Below, in pieces: positions 1 through 8,529 of a stretch of 64,000 nucleotides of DNA. The translations under genes were made by a program, and so were the position numbers. How positions within the stretch are numbered: the first letter of the stretch is position 1; each line of letters starts with the position of its first letter. A model generated the notes under the pieces. The model was given only the letters and a program-made list of their open reading frames with translations. It was not told where the DNA came from and ran no database searches. Location: the NCBI RefSeq assembly GCF_003610235.1, contig NZ_RAPR01000001.1, positions 1,674,001 through 1,738,000 of the forward strand. The letters run 5' to 3'. The stretch comes from Catellatospora citrea (GTDB lineage Bacteria > Actinomycetota > Actinomycetes > Mycobacteriales > Micromonosporaceae).

Positions 1-51
1 AAACTGCACGAAAAGGGTGCGCGGATCGTGCAGTTTCCCCGAAACTGCACG
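1..51. repeat. Short palindromic repeat at the left edge
   Basis: AAACTGCACG at 1-10 is the exact reverse complement of CGTGCAGTTT at 27-36, with 16 bases between them. A third copy in direct orientation, GAAACTGCACG, lies at 41-51. The unit can fold into a hairpin and resembles a dispersed intergenic palindrome of actinobacteria. It sits directly in front of, or inside, the reading frame of the PucR-type regulator. No second copy was seen elsewhere in the window. Confidence 0.6.
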
Positions 52-638
52 CCGCGGACGGCGCTGCCGTCGCGGTGGTGGAGGAGATGGTGCCGGGGGC
101 CGTTGTGGCGAGCATGGGGGGTGAGGTTGTTGCGGTGGTGGCGGGGCCGGGTGGGGTCGGGGGGTTGCGGGAGGCGGCGCGGCATCTGACCGCGGCGGCC
201 CGCGGGACGCGATTCGTGGCCGGGCTGAGTGAGCCCGCGACGGACGTCGCCGCGCTGCCCGGGGCGTTGTCCCAGGCCCGGCACGCCCACCGGTACGCCC
301 TCGATCGGCCGGACCGGGTGTCCGTCATCGGCAGCGACGAGCTGGCCTCGCATGATCTGCTGCTGGCGAGCGTGCCCCGGGCGACGCGGCAGGCGTTCGC
401 CGACCGGCTGCTCGCGCCGCTGCGCGCCTACGACGCCGACCACCACGCCGACCTGGTCCGCACCCTGCAGACCTTCCTGGCCTGCGACGGCTCCTGGACC
501 CGCTGCGCGAGCGCGATGCACCTGCACGTCAACACGCTGCGCTACCGCGTACGCCGCATCGCCGACCTCACCGGCCGCGACCTCGACCGCTTCACCGACC
601 GCGTAGACCTCTACCTCGCCCTACGCCTGGACGCGTAG
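3..638 (+). CDS. PucR-type transcriptional regulator, C-terminal part (5' end outside or disrupted)
   Basis: The last ~60 residues carry the C-terminal helix-turn-helix of the PucR/CdaR family: TLQTFLACDGSWTRCA, then HLHVNTLRYRVRRI and the family ending RVDLYLALRL. Upstream is the tail of the GGDEF-like middle domain. Family members usually have several hundred residues before this point. The frame is open to the window edge, so the true start is not visible; the GTG at 75 is only an internal candidate. The frame runs through the palindromic repeat at 1-51, so the gene may be intact with an in-frame insertion or may be a fragment. PucR regulators typically control catabolic genes; the target is unknown. 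Confidence 0.8.
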   Translation, partial: TARKGCADRAVSPKLHAADGAAVAVVEEMVPGAVVASMGGEVVAVVAGPGGVGGLREAARHLTAAARGTRFVAGLSEPATDVAALPGALSQARHAHRYALDRPDRVSVIGSDELASHDLLLASVPRATRQAFADRLLAPLRAYDADHHADLVRTLQTFLACDGSWTRCASAMHLHVNTLRYRVRRIADLTGRDLDRFTDRVDLYLALRLDA

Positions 639-654
639 CCTCCCGGCCGTCGCG

Positions 655-1641
655 TCAGGCGTGGGCCGGGGACATCGCCTCGGCGAGCAGGGCGACCGAG
701 CGCAGGCGGGCCTCGCCGGTGGCGTGGTGGGCCACGATCAGCTCGTCCGCGCCCGCGTGCCGGACGAACGCGTCGAGGTAGTCGCGCACCTCGGCGGGCG
801 TGCCGAGCGCGGAGTACTGCAGCATCTGGTCGACGTGCGCGCCCGCGCCCTGCGCCAGGAGCTGGTCGGCCTGCTCGTCGGTGAAGGTCTGCCCGCGCCC
901 GAACAGGCCCGTGGCGAACGCCCGCCGGGTGCCCTGGAACTGCTCCCGGGCGGCGGCCGCGGTGTCCGCGGCGACGACGTTGACCCCCGCGATCACGTAC
1001 GGCCGGTCGAGCTGCTCGGAGGGCCGGAACTCCCGCCGGTACGCGGCCACCGCGGCCTCCAGGGCCTGCGGCGCGAAGTGCGAGGCGAACGCGTACGGCA
1101 GGCCGAGCGCGGCGGCCAGCGTCGCGCCGAACATCGACGAGCCCAGGATGTACAGCGGGACCTGGGAGCCCTTGCCCGGCACCGCGTCCACGCCGGGGAT
1201 CCGCGACTTGCCGGCCAGGTAGGCCTGCAGTTCCAGCACGTCGTTCGGGAAGCCCTCAGCCGACTGGGCGTCGCGGCGCAGCGCGCGCATGGTGTTCTGG
1301 TCCGAGCCGGGAGCCCGGCCCAGGCCCAGGTCGATGCGCCCCGGGTACATCGCGTCGAGCGTGCCGTACTGCTCGGCGATGGTCAGCGGCGTGTGGTTGG
1401 GCAGCATGACGCCGCCCGCGCCGAGCCGGATCTCGCGGGTGAACGTGCCGACGTGCGCGATCAGCACCGCCGGGGCCGAGGACGCGATCGTGGGCATGTT
1501 GTGGTGCTCGGCGTACCAGACGCGCCGGTAGCCGTGCTCCTCCGCGGTGCGGGCGAGGTCGACGCTGGCCGCGATGCTCTCGTGCGCGGTCTCGCCGGGG
1601 CCGATGCGGGCCAGGTCGAGGATGGAGAGCGGGATCGTCAT
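655..1641 (-). CDS. LLM-class flavin-dependent oxidoreductase (MsnO8-type)
   Basis: This 328-residue protein belongs to the bacterial luciferase-like monooxygenase family. It opens with PLSILDLARIGPGE and has RRVWYAEHHNMPTIASSAP and the barrel segment MYPGRIDLGLGRAPGSD, typical of the single-component LLM group that uses reduced flavin. The substrate cannot be told. The start was set at the ATG at 1641 because AAGGA lies at a suitable distance and family members begin at this point; a longer open frame upstream has no homologous look. It is divergent from a TetR regulator across a 174-base gap holding two operator-like palindromes, so repression by that TetR is likely. Confidence 0.85.
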   Translation of the reverse strand: MTIPLSILDLARIGPGETAHESIAASVDLARTAEEHGYRRVWYAEHHNMPTIASSAPAVLIAHVGTFTREIRLGAGGVMLPNHTPLTIAEQYGTLDAMYPGRIDLGLGRAPGSDQNTMRALRRDAQSAEGFPNDVLELQAYLAGKSRIPGVDAVPGKGSQVPLYILGSSMFGATLAAALGLPYAFASHFAPQALEAAVAAYRREFRPSEQLDRPYVIAGVNVVAADTAAAAREQFQGTRRAFATGLFGRGQTFTDEQADQLLAQGAGAHVDQMLQYSALGTPAEVRDYLDAFVRHAGADELIVAHHATGEARLRSVALLAEAMSPAHA

Positions 1642-1744
1642 ACGGCTGTCCTTCTGGCTCGAACGGGCACCGGCGGGCCGGTCGGCCCGCGAGACCTGGC
1701 ACGGTCTCGCGGGCCGCGGCCGGTGTCGCCGGTCCGGCGTGAAA

Positions 1745-1802
1745 CGGAGCACTTGCTCCGCCTGCTCCCCGACCGTAGCACCGAAACGGAGCAGCCGCTC
1801 CG
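1745..1802. promoter_or_regulatory. Two TetR-type operator palindromes
   Basis: CGGAGCACTTGCTCCG (1745-1760) and CGGAGCAGCCGCTCCG (1787-1802) are 16-base palindromes, each preceded by GAAA. Their centres are 42 bases apart, about four helical turns. They lie between the divergent oxidoreductase and TetR genes; the second ends 13 bases before the TetR ATG. ACGGAGC-type inverted repeats are common targets of TetR proteins, so autoregulation and control of the oxidoreductase are inferred. Confidence 0.7.
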
Positions 1803-1815
1803 GTAGGGTGTGTGC

Positions 1816-2418
1816 ATGACGTCACTCCCGGCCGCCGCGGCCAAAGCAGCGCGCAGCGACGCCGCCCGCAACCGCGGCCGGCTGCTCGACGCCGCCGCCG
1901 GGCTGATCGCCGAGCGGGGCAGCGACGTCGACGTACGCGAGATCGCGCGCCGGGCCGAGGTCGGCATGGGCACCCTCTACCGCCACTTCCCGACCAAGGA
2001 AGCGCTGCTGGACGCGGCCCTGGAGCATGTGTTCACCTCGTGGGCCACCGCGGCGACGGCCTCGCTGACCGGCCGGGCCTGGCCCGACCTCAGCCGGTTC
2101 CTCGCCGACGCGCTGACCCGGCAGACGGCGTCCCCGGGGCTGCTCGACGCCTACTGCCAGGCGCTGCCCGGCCAGGCCGGCAACACCGCCCGCCAGCACT
2201 GCCGCCAGCAGGTCGGCCCGCTGATCGCGGAACTGGTGCGAGCCGCCCACGCCTCCGGCGAACTACGCCCCGACATCACCGCCGAGGACGTCTCCCTGCT
2301 GCTGGTCGCCCTCGGCCGCATCGCCCCGGTCGTGCCGGAGCCTGCCTGGCGCCGCATCCTGCACGTCTCCCTCGACGGCCTGCGCGCGTCCGCGGCCACG
2401 CCCCTGCCGGGCCTTTGA
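1816..2418 (+). CDS. TetR/AcrR family transcriptional regulator
   Basis: A 200-residue protein with the N-terminal TetR helix-turn-helix: GRLLDAAAGLIAERG, then VREIARRAEVGMGTLYRHFPTKEALLDA at about residues 18-60. The C-terminal ligand-binding part is the variable helical type. The ATG at 1816 is preferred to the GTG six bases upstream because a GTAGGG-like ribosome site precedes it. It is transcribed away from the LLM oxidoreductase and is followed within 8 bases by a convergent gene. The inducer is unknown. Confidence 0.88.
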   Translation: MTSLPAAAAKAARSDAARNRGRLLDAAAGLIAERGSDVDVREIARRAEVGMGTLYRHFPTKEALLDAALEHVFTSWATAATASLTGRAWPDLSRFLADALTRQTASPGLLDAYCQALPGQAGNTARQHCRQQVGPLIAELVRAAHASGELRPDITAEDVSLLLVALGRIAPVVPEPAWRRILHVSLDGLRASAATPLPGL

Positions 2419-2425
2419 CGGCCGG

Positions 2426-3109
2426 TCAGGCGCCGCCGCCGAGGACGGCGTCGCTCTCGGCGGTCTCCTCGGCGGGCGGGCGGTGCTTGTGCAGCAGCGC
2501 GGAGACCGGGGTGCCGGTGTCGTTGACGCGGAGCACGAACGGCCGCTGCGGGGTGTAGCGGATCGCGGTCACCGACGACGGCTCGACCGAGATGCGCTGG
2601 AACAGGTCCAGGTGCATGCCCAGCGCGTCCGCCACGATCGCCTTGATCACGTCGCCGTGGCTGCAGGCCAGCCACACCGCGTCGGGGCCGTGCGACTCGG
2701 TGATCCGGGCGTCCCAGGCGCGTACGGCGGTGACGGCGCGGTTGGCCATGGCCGCCATCGCCTCCCCGCCCGGGAACACGACCGCCGCCGGGTGGTGCTG
2801 CACGGTCGACCACAGCGGGTTGTCCGCGAGTTCCTTGAGCGAGCGCCCCGACCACTCGCCGTAGCCGCATTCGCGCAGCCCCTCCTCGGCCACCGGCACG
2901 ACGCCGGGCAGCGCGAGTTCGAGGGTCTGCTTGCAGCGCACCAGCGGGCTGCTCACCACGACGGCCAGCGGCAGCCCGGCCAGCCGTCCCCGGGCCTGTT
3001 CGGCCTGGGCGACGCCCACCTCGTCCAGCTCGACGGGCAGGTCCCCGGCGAGGATGCCGTCGGCGTTGGCGGTGGTGCGTCCGTGCCGCAGCAGCAGTAG
3101 CGTGGCCAC
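2426..3109 (-). CDS. Histidine phosphatase family protein (phosphoglycerate mutase-like)
   Basis: The protein (227 residues) starts VATLLLLRHGRTTAN, giving the RHG catalytic motif, then ECGYGEWSGRSL and a second histidine in WLACSHGDVIKAI. This is the layout of the small actinobacterial phosphomutase/phosphatase group (MSMEG_4193 type). The substrate is not known. The GTG at 3109 was chosen because the RHG motif normally lies about ten residues in; a longer frame to 3166 would overlap uppP. It starts 10 bases after the uppP stop and is the last gene of a three-gene reverse-strand operon. Confidence 0.85.
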   Translation of the reverse strand: MATLLLLRHGRTTANADGILAGDLPVELDEVGVAQAEQARGRLAGLPLAVVVSSPLVRCKQTLELALPGVVPVAEEGLRECGYGEWSGRSLKELADNPLWSTVQHHPAAVVFPGGEAMAAMANRAVTAVRAWDARITESHGPDAVWLACSHGDVIKAIVADALGMHLDLFQRISVEPSSVTAIRYTPQRPFVLRVNDTGTPVSALLHKHRPPAEETAESDAVLGGGA

Positions 3110-3119
3110 GCTCGCCAGC

Positions 3120-3956
3120 CTAGGTGGCGGAGATGGTGTTCGTGGCGAGCAATGCGATGATCGCACCGCCCAGGATCACGCGATACCACACGAAGGCCAT
3201 CAGCGAGTGGTGTGCGACGAACTTGAGCAGCCAGGCGATCGAGGCGTACGCCACGAGGAAGCTGACGATCGTGCCGACGATCAGCGAGACGGCGGTCACG
3301 GTCGGGCTGCCCAGCGCTTCGGGCAGCTCGTAGATGCCGGCGGCGACGAGCGCGGGCACGCCCAGGAAGAACGACAGCCGGGTGGCGGTGACCCGGTCGA
3401 TGTCGCGCAGCAGACCGGTGGTGATGGTGGCGCCGGACCGGGACACGCCCGGGATCAGGGCCAGGCACTGGGCGAAGCCGATGATGATCGTGTCGGCCAG
3501 CCGCAGCTGCTTCTCCCCGCGGACCTGGGTGGCGGCGTACTCGGCGAAGGCCATCACGCCGCTCCACACGATCAGCGCGCCTGCCACGAACCACATGCTG
3601 CGCAGCGGCCCGGTGATCCAGTCCTTGGCCAGGAAGCCGACGATGCCGATCGGGATCGAGCCGGCGATGACGTACCAGGCGAACTTGTAGTCGAAGATCT
3701 GGCGCGCCTCGGCGGAGAACAGGCCCTTGAACCAGGCCCCGGCCAGGCGGGTGATGTCCTTGAAGAAGTACACCAGCACCGCCGCGATCGCTCCGATCTG
3801 GATCACGGCGGTGAAGGCGGTGACTGCGGGATCGTCGATCGGCAGGCCCATCAGCTTCTCGGTGATGGTCAGGTGGCCCGTCGAGGAGATCGGGAGGAAC
3901 TCGGTGATCCCCTCCACGATGCCCAGCACGATCGCCTGCCAGATCTCGATTTCCAC
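3120..3956 (-). CDS. uppP: Undecaprenyl-diphosphatase UppP (BacA family)
   Basis: This integral membrane enzyme (278 residues) recycles undecaprenyl diphosphate to the monophosphate carrier used for cell-wall precursors. Both family signatures are present: EGITEFLPISSTGHL near residues 15-29 and IPGVSRSGATITTGL in the middle. The rest alternates hydrophobic helices, and the length is normal. The start is a GTG that directly follows the TAA stop of the upstream oxidoreductase with no gap, so translation is probably coupled. In bacteria this gene can raise bacitracin tolerance. Confidence 0.95.
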   Translation of the reverse strand: MEIEIWQAIVLGIVEGITEFLPISSTGHLTITEKLMGLPIDDPAVTAFTAVIQIGAIAAVLVYFFKDITRLAGAWFKGLFSAEARQIFDYKFAWYVIAGSIPIGIVGFLAKDWITGPLRSMWFVAGALIVWSGVMAFAEYAATQVRGEKQLRLADTIIIGFAQCLALIPGVSRSGATITTGLLRDIDRVTATRLSFFLGVPALVAAGIYELPEALGSPTVTAVSLIVGTIVSFLVAYASIAWLLKFVAHHSLMAFVWYRVILGGAIIALLATNTISAT

Positions 3957-5009
3957 TTAGTCTCCCAGTCCGCTCTCCGCGTACGCTTCGGCCACCGTAC
4001 GCAAGGTCTCCTTGCCGGAGTCGGCGTCTGCCACGAACAGCGCCAGCGACAGCGTAGTCACGCCCGAATCGGCGAAGTCACGCAGGCGTCGCGCGATGCG
4101 GTCCTTGGGACCCAGCAATGACGTGCGGTCGATGAACTCCATCGGGACGGCCTCGGCGGCGTCGCGATGGCGCTTGGCGAGGTACAGCTCCTGGACCTGC
4201 GCGGCGGCCTCGCCGTAGCCCATGCGGACGGCGAGATCGTTGTAGAAGTTCTGCTGGCGGCTGCCCATGCCGCCGACGTAGAGCGCCGCGTAGGCGCGCA
4301 CGAGTTCGGCGCACATCTCGACGTCGTCGCCCACGACGACGGGCACGCTGGGCACGACGTCGAACCCATCCATGGTCTTGCCCGCCTTGGCCCGACCGGC
4401 GGCGATCTGGCCCAGTTGCTCCTGCGCGAACTCGGGCGTGTAGAACACGGCGAGCCAGCCGTCCGCGATCTCGCCGGCCAGTTCGAGGTTCTTCGGGCCG
4501 ACCGCGGCCAGGTAGACCGGGATCTCGCTGCGCTGCGGGTGGAAGTTCAGGCGCAGCGCCTTGCCGGGGCCGTCGGGCAGCGGCAGGGTGTGGAACTCGC
4601 CGTCGTAGGTGACCTGCTTGCGGGACAGGGCGAGTTTGACGATGTCGACGTACTCGCGGGTGCGGGCCAGGGGCTTGGCGAAGCGCACGCCGTGCCAGCC
4701 CTCGGAGACCTGCGGGCCGGACACGCCCAGGCCGAGGCGGAAGCGGCCACCGGACAGCGTGTCGAGGGTGGCGGCGGTCATCGCGGTCGCGGCCGGGGTG
4801 CGGCCGGGGATCTGCATGACCGCGCTGCCGATGTCGATGCGCTCCGTCTGCGCGGCGATCCAGGCGAGCAGGGTCGGCGAGTCCGAGCCGTACGACTCGG
4901 CCGCCCAGACCACCGAGAAGCCGAGCCGGTCGGCCTCCTGGGCCAGCGCCAGCAGGCTTTCGGGCGTGGACCACGGCGTCAGGTAGCCGATGTTGAGACC
5001 GAGTCGCAT
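3957..5009 (-). CDS. LLM-class F420-dependent oxidoreductase
   Basis: A 350-residue member of the luciferase-like superfamily in the F420-dependent style: MRLGLNIGYLTPW, ADRLGFSVVWAAESYGSDSP, and FRLGLGVSGPQVSEGWHG. Coenzyme F420 enzymes are characteristic of actinobacteria. The substrate cannot be told. A strong ribosome site GGAGG precedes the ATG at 5009. It is the first gene of the operon with uppP and the histidine phosphatase; the next gene starts immediately after its stop. Confidence 0.88.
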   Translation of the reverse strand: MRLGLNIGYLTPWSTPESLLALAQEADRLGFSVVWAAESYGSDSPTLLAWIAAQTERIDIGSAVMQIPGRTPAATAMTAATLDTLSGGRFRLGLGVSGPQVSEGWHGVRFAKPLARTREYVDIVKLALSRKQVTYDGEFHTLPLPDGPGKALRLNFHPQRSEIPVYLAAVGPKNLELAGEIADGWLAVFYTPEFAQEQLGQIAAGRAKAGKTMDGFDVVPSVPVVVGDDVEMCAELVRAYAALYVGGMGSRQQNFYNDLAVRMGYGEAAAQVQELYLAKRHRDAAEAVPMEFIDRTSLLGPKDRIARRLRDFADSGVTTLSLALFVADADSGKETLRTVAEAYAESGLGD

Positions 5010-5094
5010 GGTGACCTCCGTTGGCCGGGCCGCGTCGGCGGCGGTGGGCCAAGGTTACCGAGTAGTAAGAATCTTGGGAAGGACGACCCCGGTC

Positions 5095-6183
5095 TCAGGC
5101 CGCGGTGGCGCGGGACGGCGTCCCCGCACCCTCCGCGGCGGGACGGCGCGGCGCGGGAACGGTCGGCACCAGCGCCGGCGGCCGCTTCGCGGCGAGGTCC
5201 TCGACCCAGCCGAAGCACAGCACCGCGCAGGCCGTCAGCACCGCCGCGACCGTCACCGTGAGCGCGGGCGGCCCGGCCAGCCCGCCGAGCAGCCAGGTGC
5301 CGAGCGCCACCATGGGCAGCTGCCACACGTACACGGTCACCGCCCGCGCGTTGAGCAGCGCGACCGCCCGGCGCAGCGGCGCCGCCGCGGCGAGCCCGGC
5401 CAGCCGCGGGCGGGCCCGCAGCACCACCAGCACCACCCCGGTGCCCCACAGCACCAGCGCCAACTGATCCTGCAGCCCTTCCGGATCGGCGGCGGCGCGC
5501 AGCAGCGCGGCCAGGCCCAGCGCCCCCGCCACGGCCAGGCAGGCGGGCCAGGCCAGCCGGTCCAGCAGGCCGGACTCGCGGGCGTAGCCGAGCACCCAGG
5601 CGGTGCCGTACGCCGCGGTGCTCCAGATCACATCGGTGATCCGGGAGCCGGGCAGCGTGAGCACGGTCGACAGGAGCACGGCCGCCCCGAGCGGGGTCAG
5701 CAGCGTCGCCACCGGCGCGCGCTGGAACAGCCACCACAGCAGCGGCGAGAGCAGCACGAACCACAGGTAGACACGCAGGTACCACAAGGCGATGACAAAG
5801 GCCGCGCCCCACTCGCTGCCCGGCGGGTTCACCAGCGGGAACACCCACGGAATGAGGTCACTCCAGGCGAACGGGTGCCAGCCGTGCAGCAGCATCAGCG
5901 GCACCCCGATCGCGCCCAGCATCCACAGCGGCGGCAGCAGGCGGCGCAGCCGCGAACGCACCGTGCGCCCCGGGCCGCCCCGCCGCAGCGACACCGCGGT
6001 CAGGTAACCGGCGAGACCGAACATGACCCACATCGCGGGCAGCAGCGCGGTCAGCGCGCCCAGCGGCACCGTGTGCTGCAGGAACACCCGGACTATCGCG
6101 GCGGCGCGCAGGACGTCGATGTAGGGACTGCGGGGGCGGACGGTGGCCGGCTCAGCCGGACTGCCGCTGGCCGTGGTGGTCAT
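5095..6183 (-). CDS. Acyltransferase family membrane protein (acyltransferase 3)
   Basis: About ten hydrophobic helices follow the N-terminal segment YIDVLRAAAIVRVFLQHTV, which carries the R and H pattern of the acyltransferase-3 family (OafA-like O-acyltransferases that modify sugars, lipids or antibiotics). The helices include MWVMFGLAGYLTAVSL and ALWYLRVYLWFVLLSPLLWW. The 362-residue form from the ATG at 6183 is preferred because AGGAG lies upstream; an earlier GTG at 6231 is possible. The acceptor is unknown. It sits 85 bases upstream of the F420 oxidoreductase start on the same strand. Confidence 0.82.
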   Translation of the reverse strand: MTTTASGSPAEPATVRPRSPYIDVLRAAAIVRVFLQHTVPLGALTALLPAMWVMFGLAGYLTAVSLRRGGPGRTVRSRLRRLLPPLWMLGAIGVPLMLLHGWHPFAWSDLIPWVFPLVNPPGSEWGAAFVIALWYLRVYLWFVLLSPLLWWLFQRAPVATLLTPLGAAVLLSTVLTLPGSRITDVIWSTAAYGTAWVLGYARESGLLDRLAWPACLAVAGALGLAALLRAAADPEGLQDQLALVLWGTGVVLVVLRARPRLAGLAAAAPLRRAVALLNARAVTVYVWQLPMVALGTWLLGGLAGPPALTVTVAAVLTACAVLCFGWVEDLAAKRPPALVPTVPAPRRPAAEGAGTPSRATAA

Positions 6184-6349
6184 GATGGTTCGGCGCTCCT
6201 GGGGGCTGGGTCGACCGTGCACCTCAACCAAAGCCCACTTCCCTCAAAGCCGGCTCGGTAAACCGCTCCGGCGCCCGGTTCTCGCCCGCACGGCGCACGC
6301 GCCACCCACCGATCGCCGCCACGGTGTCAAGCCGAATACAGTTCACCCC

Positions 6350-7318
6350 ATGCAGCAACGACCGCTCGGCCGTAGCGGGCTGGTGGTCTCCCGCCTCGCC
6401 CTGGGCACCATGACCTGGGGTCTGGACACCGATCCGGATGACGCGGGCGCGCAGCTCAAGGCTTATGTGGACGCCGGCGGCACGCTGCTCGACACCGCCG
6501 ACGTGTACGCCGACGGCGAGGCAGAAGCGGTGCTGGGCACGCTGCTGGACGCCATGGTGTCGCGCGACGACGTGCTGATCGTAGCCAAGGCGGGGCTGCG
6601 GGCGCGAGCCGGCCGCCGCCACGACGGCTCCCGCGGGCACCTGCTGCGCACGCTCGACACCACGCTGCGCCGCCTCGGAGTGTCCTATGTGGACCTGTGG
6701 CAGGTGCACGGACAGGACCCGGACACCCCGTGGGAGGAGACGCTGGCCGCACTCGACCACGCGGTCAGCTCGGGCAGGGCGCGCTACGCCGGTGTGTCGA
6801 ACTTCTCAGGCTGGCAGACCGCCCGCGCCGCGACCTGGCAGCGGGCCTGGCCCGGCCGGGCCCCGATCACGGCCACCCAGATGGAGTACTCGCTGCTGCA
6901 GCGCGGCATCGAGCGGGAGGTGCTGCCCGCCTGCGCGGCACTGGGCCTGGGCGTGCTGCCGTGGTCGCCGCTGGGCCGGGGGGTGCTGACCGGCAAGTAC
7001 CGCCACGGCCGCCCGGCCGACTCGCGGGCAGCCTCGCCGCACTTCGAGCGCTCGGTGCTGCCCTACCTGCAGCCACGCTGCTCGGCGATCGTGGAGGCGG
7101 TGGCGACCGCCGCCGACGGCCTGGGCGTGTCGGCCGCCGAGGTCGCGCTGGCCTGGGTGCGCGACCGTCCCGGCGTCACCGCGCCGATCCTCGGCGCCCG
7201 CAACGTCGGCCAGCTGGTGGCGGCGCTGCAGGTCGAGGAGATCGAACTCCCCCTGGAGATCTCCCGCGCCCTCGACGACGTCTCCGCCATCACCGTCGGC
7301 TACCCCGAACTCGACTAG
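6350..7318 (+). CDS. Aldo/keto reductase family oxidoreductase
   Basis: A 322-residue NADPH-dependent aldo/keto reductase. The catalytic tetrad is visible as DTADVY (Asp and Tyr), LIVAKAG (Lys) and VDLWQVHG (His). MQQRPLGRSGLVVSRLALGTMTWG is the usual opening and sets the ATG at 6350. The cofactor-binding end includes PILGARNVGQL. It is closest to the ion-channel-beta-subunit/YghZ-like group; the physiological substrate is unknown. It is divergent from the acyltransferase. Confidence 0.9.
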   Translation: MQQRPLGRSGLVVSRLALGTMTWGLDTDPDDAGAQLKAYVDAGGTLLDTADVYADGEAEAVLGTLLDAMVSRDDVLIVAKAGLRARAGRRHDGSRGHLLRTLDTTLRRLGVSYVDLWQVHGQDPDTPWEETLAALDHAVSSGRARYAGVSNFSGWQTARAATWQRAWPGRAPITATQMEYSLLQRGIEREVLPACAALGLGVLPWSPLGRGVLTGKYRHGRPADSRAASPHFERSVLPYLQPRCSAIVEAVATAADGLGVSAAEVALAWVRDRPGVTAPILGARNVGQLVAALQVEEIELPLEISRALDDVSAITVGYPELD

Positions 7319-7454
7319 CCCGGCCTGATCCGCCCGGTGTCCGCGCCGCAGAACGGGATGATCTGCCGCAATCAGCACTCGAACGGGCTTAACACTGCCA
7401 GATGGGATCCCCGCCCTGCTTGCCTGACCTGGGACGTAGGTGCACCATCGCTCT

Positions 7455-7646
7455 ATGGACTACGAATACGCACCGCTGCGGTTACCTCCGGATGTCGATC
7501 GGTTGACCGCCGCGGTGCGGCTCGCGATCCAGGCTGAGTACGGCGGCTGGGAGCTGGCCCGCGTGCAACTGATGAAGGACGGCACCCGCAAGGTGCTCCT
7601 CCGTCGGCCGCTGCGGGCCTTCCCCCTGCCCGGCCTCTCCGTCTGA
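7455..7646 (+). CDS. DUF5703 family small protein
   Basis: A 63-residue conserved actinobacterial protein of unknown function: MDYEYAPLRLPPDVDR, then EYGGWELARVQLMKDGTRKVLLRR. This family is often found near M20-type peptidase genes, as it is here (M20 enzyme about 1 kb away). The ATG at 7455 matches the family start; a GTG 15 bases upstream is less likely. The fold appears small and soluble. No mechanism is known. Confidence 0.75.
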   Translation: MDYEYAPLRLPPDVDRLTAAVRLAIQAEYGGWELARVQLMKDGTRKVLLRRPLRAFPLPGLSV

Positions 7647-7769
7647 CGCTGCGGACCAGGCACGCCCGCCCGGTCTGCGGCGGGACGGAGCCGGCGTGCG
7701 ACACTCGCGCACCGCCGGCCGCCGGAACGCGCGTCCCTTCGGCCCCGGCCTGACCCCGGCGAAACGCAG

Positions 7770-7800
7770 GCGGCGCGCACCCAGTCCGGGTACGCGCCGC
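7770..7800. terminator. Bidirectional terminator-like hairpin
   Basis: Arms of 13 bases, GCGGCGCGCACCC (7770-7782) and GGGTACGCGCCGC (7788-7800), pair with one mismatch around a 5-base loop. It lies between two convergent genes, ending 19 bases before the reverse-strand stop, and lacks a U-tract, as is usual in high-GC actinobacteria. Confidence 0.6.
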
Positions 7801-7819
7801 AGCCGTTCGGATCAGGACG

Positions 7820-8470
7820 TCAGTCCTGGTCCTCCATGATGTCGCCGTTGAGGTGCTCGTCCAGGCGGGCCACCAGCTTGTCGGAGGCGCCCAGGGTGAA
7901 CGGGCCGTTGGCGTCGGTCTCCTCGAAGTCGTCGGGCTCCAGGGACTTGTCCACCTCGGCGACCGTGACGATGCCGTCCAGCGGCTCCAGCTCCGGGATG
8001 TCCAGCGCGGCGAGCGAGCCGTCGGAGCTCTGCAGCAGCTCCAGCACCGCGTCGGCGACCGAGGCCACCGGCTCGGAGTCGGCGTCGCTGAGACCGGCCT
8101 CACGGCGGGCCAGCTCGGCGGCGCTGATCAGCGCGGACACGCTCGGGATCAGGTAGTCGCGGCGCTGCCGGACCGAGATCACCTTCGGGTGCGGGTCGGT
8201 CGGGGCCTGCTCGGCGGCGACGAGGTCGGCCATGAACCGGTCGGCCTTCTCCAGGTCGATCGGCTCCACCTCCCAGGGCAGCGGCTCGCCGTACGTCTCC
8301 GAGAGGGCGTCGTCGTAGGTGACGGCGGCGTTGTTGAACGCCACGTAGGCACGCCAGACGTCATCGCTGTCGACCTCACCCTTGGCGTCGCGTACAGCGG
8401 CCAGGTGCGCCCGGGCGGCGGTGATCATCTCTTCCAGCGCGGCCTCGACGGCGGCGTGGTTGTCGCTCAT
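7820..8470 (-). CDS. Hypothetical protein, conserved-looking, acidic
   Basis: A 216-residue, helical and strongly acidic soluble protein; no signal peptide, membrane segment or catalytic motif is visible. The N-terminal half is predicted helical (MSDNHAAVEAALEEMITAAR, VAFNNAAVTYDDALSE) and the C-terminal half is rich in Asp and Glu. I do not recognise a named family. It is downstream of the M20 peptidase on the same strand with a 59-base gap, so cotranscription is possible. Confidence 0.75.
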   Translation of the reverse strand: MSDNHAAVEAALEEMITAARAHLAAVRDAKGEVDSDDVWRAYVAFNNAAVTYDDALSETYGEPLPWEVEPIDLEKADRFMADLVAAEQAPTDPHPKVISVRQRRDYLIPSVSALISAAELARREAGLSDADSEPVASVADAVLELLQSSDGSLAALDIPELEPLDGIVTVAEVDKSLEPDDFEETDANGPFTLGASDKLVARLDEHLNGDIMEDQD

Positions 8471-8529
8471 TACTCGGTTACTCCTTCATACGACGAGACA
8501 GGCCGGTTCCCGGCCGCGCACGACCGGGC

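Noticed and set aside
661..1806. Long forward-strand open frame opposite the LLM oxidoreductase
   Set aside because: Arg/Gly/Ala-rich, no homologous look; it is the antisense shadow of a well-supported gene. Many similar long antisense frames (for example opposite fxsT, the NACHT gene and the Hsp90 gene) were rejected for the same reason.
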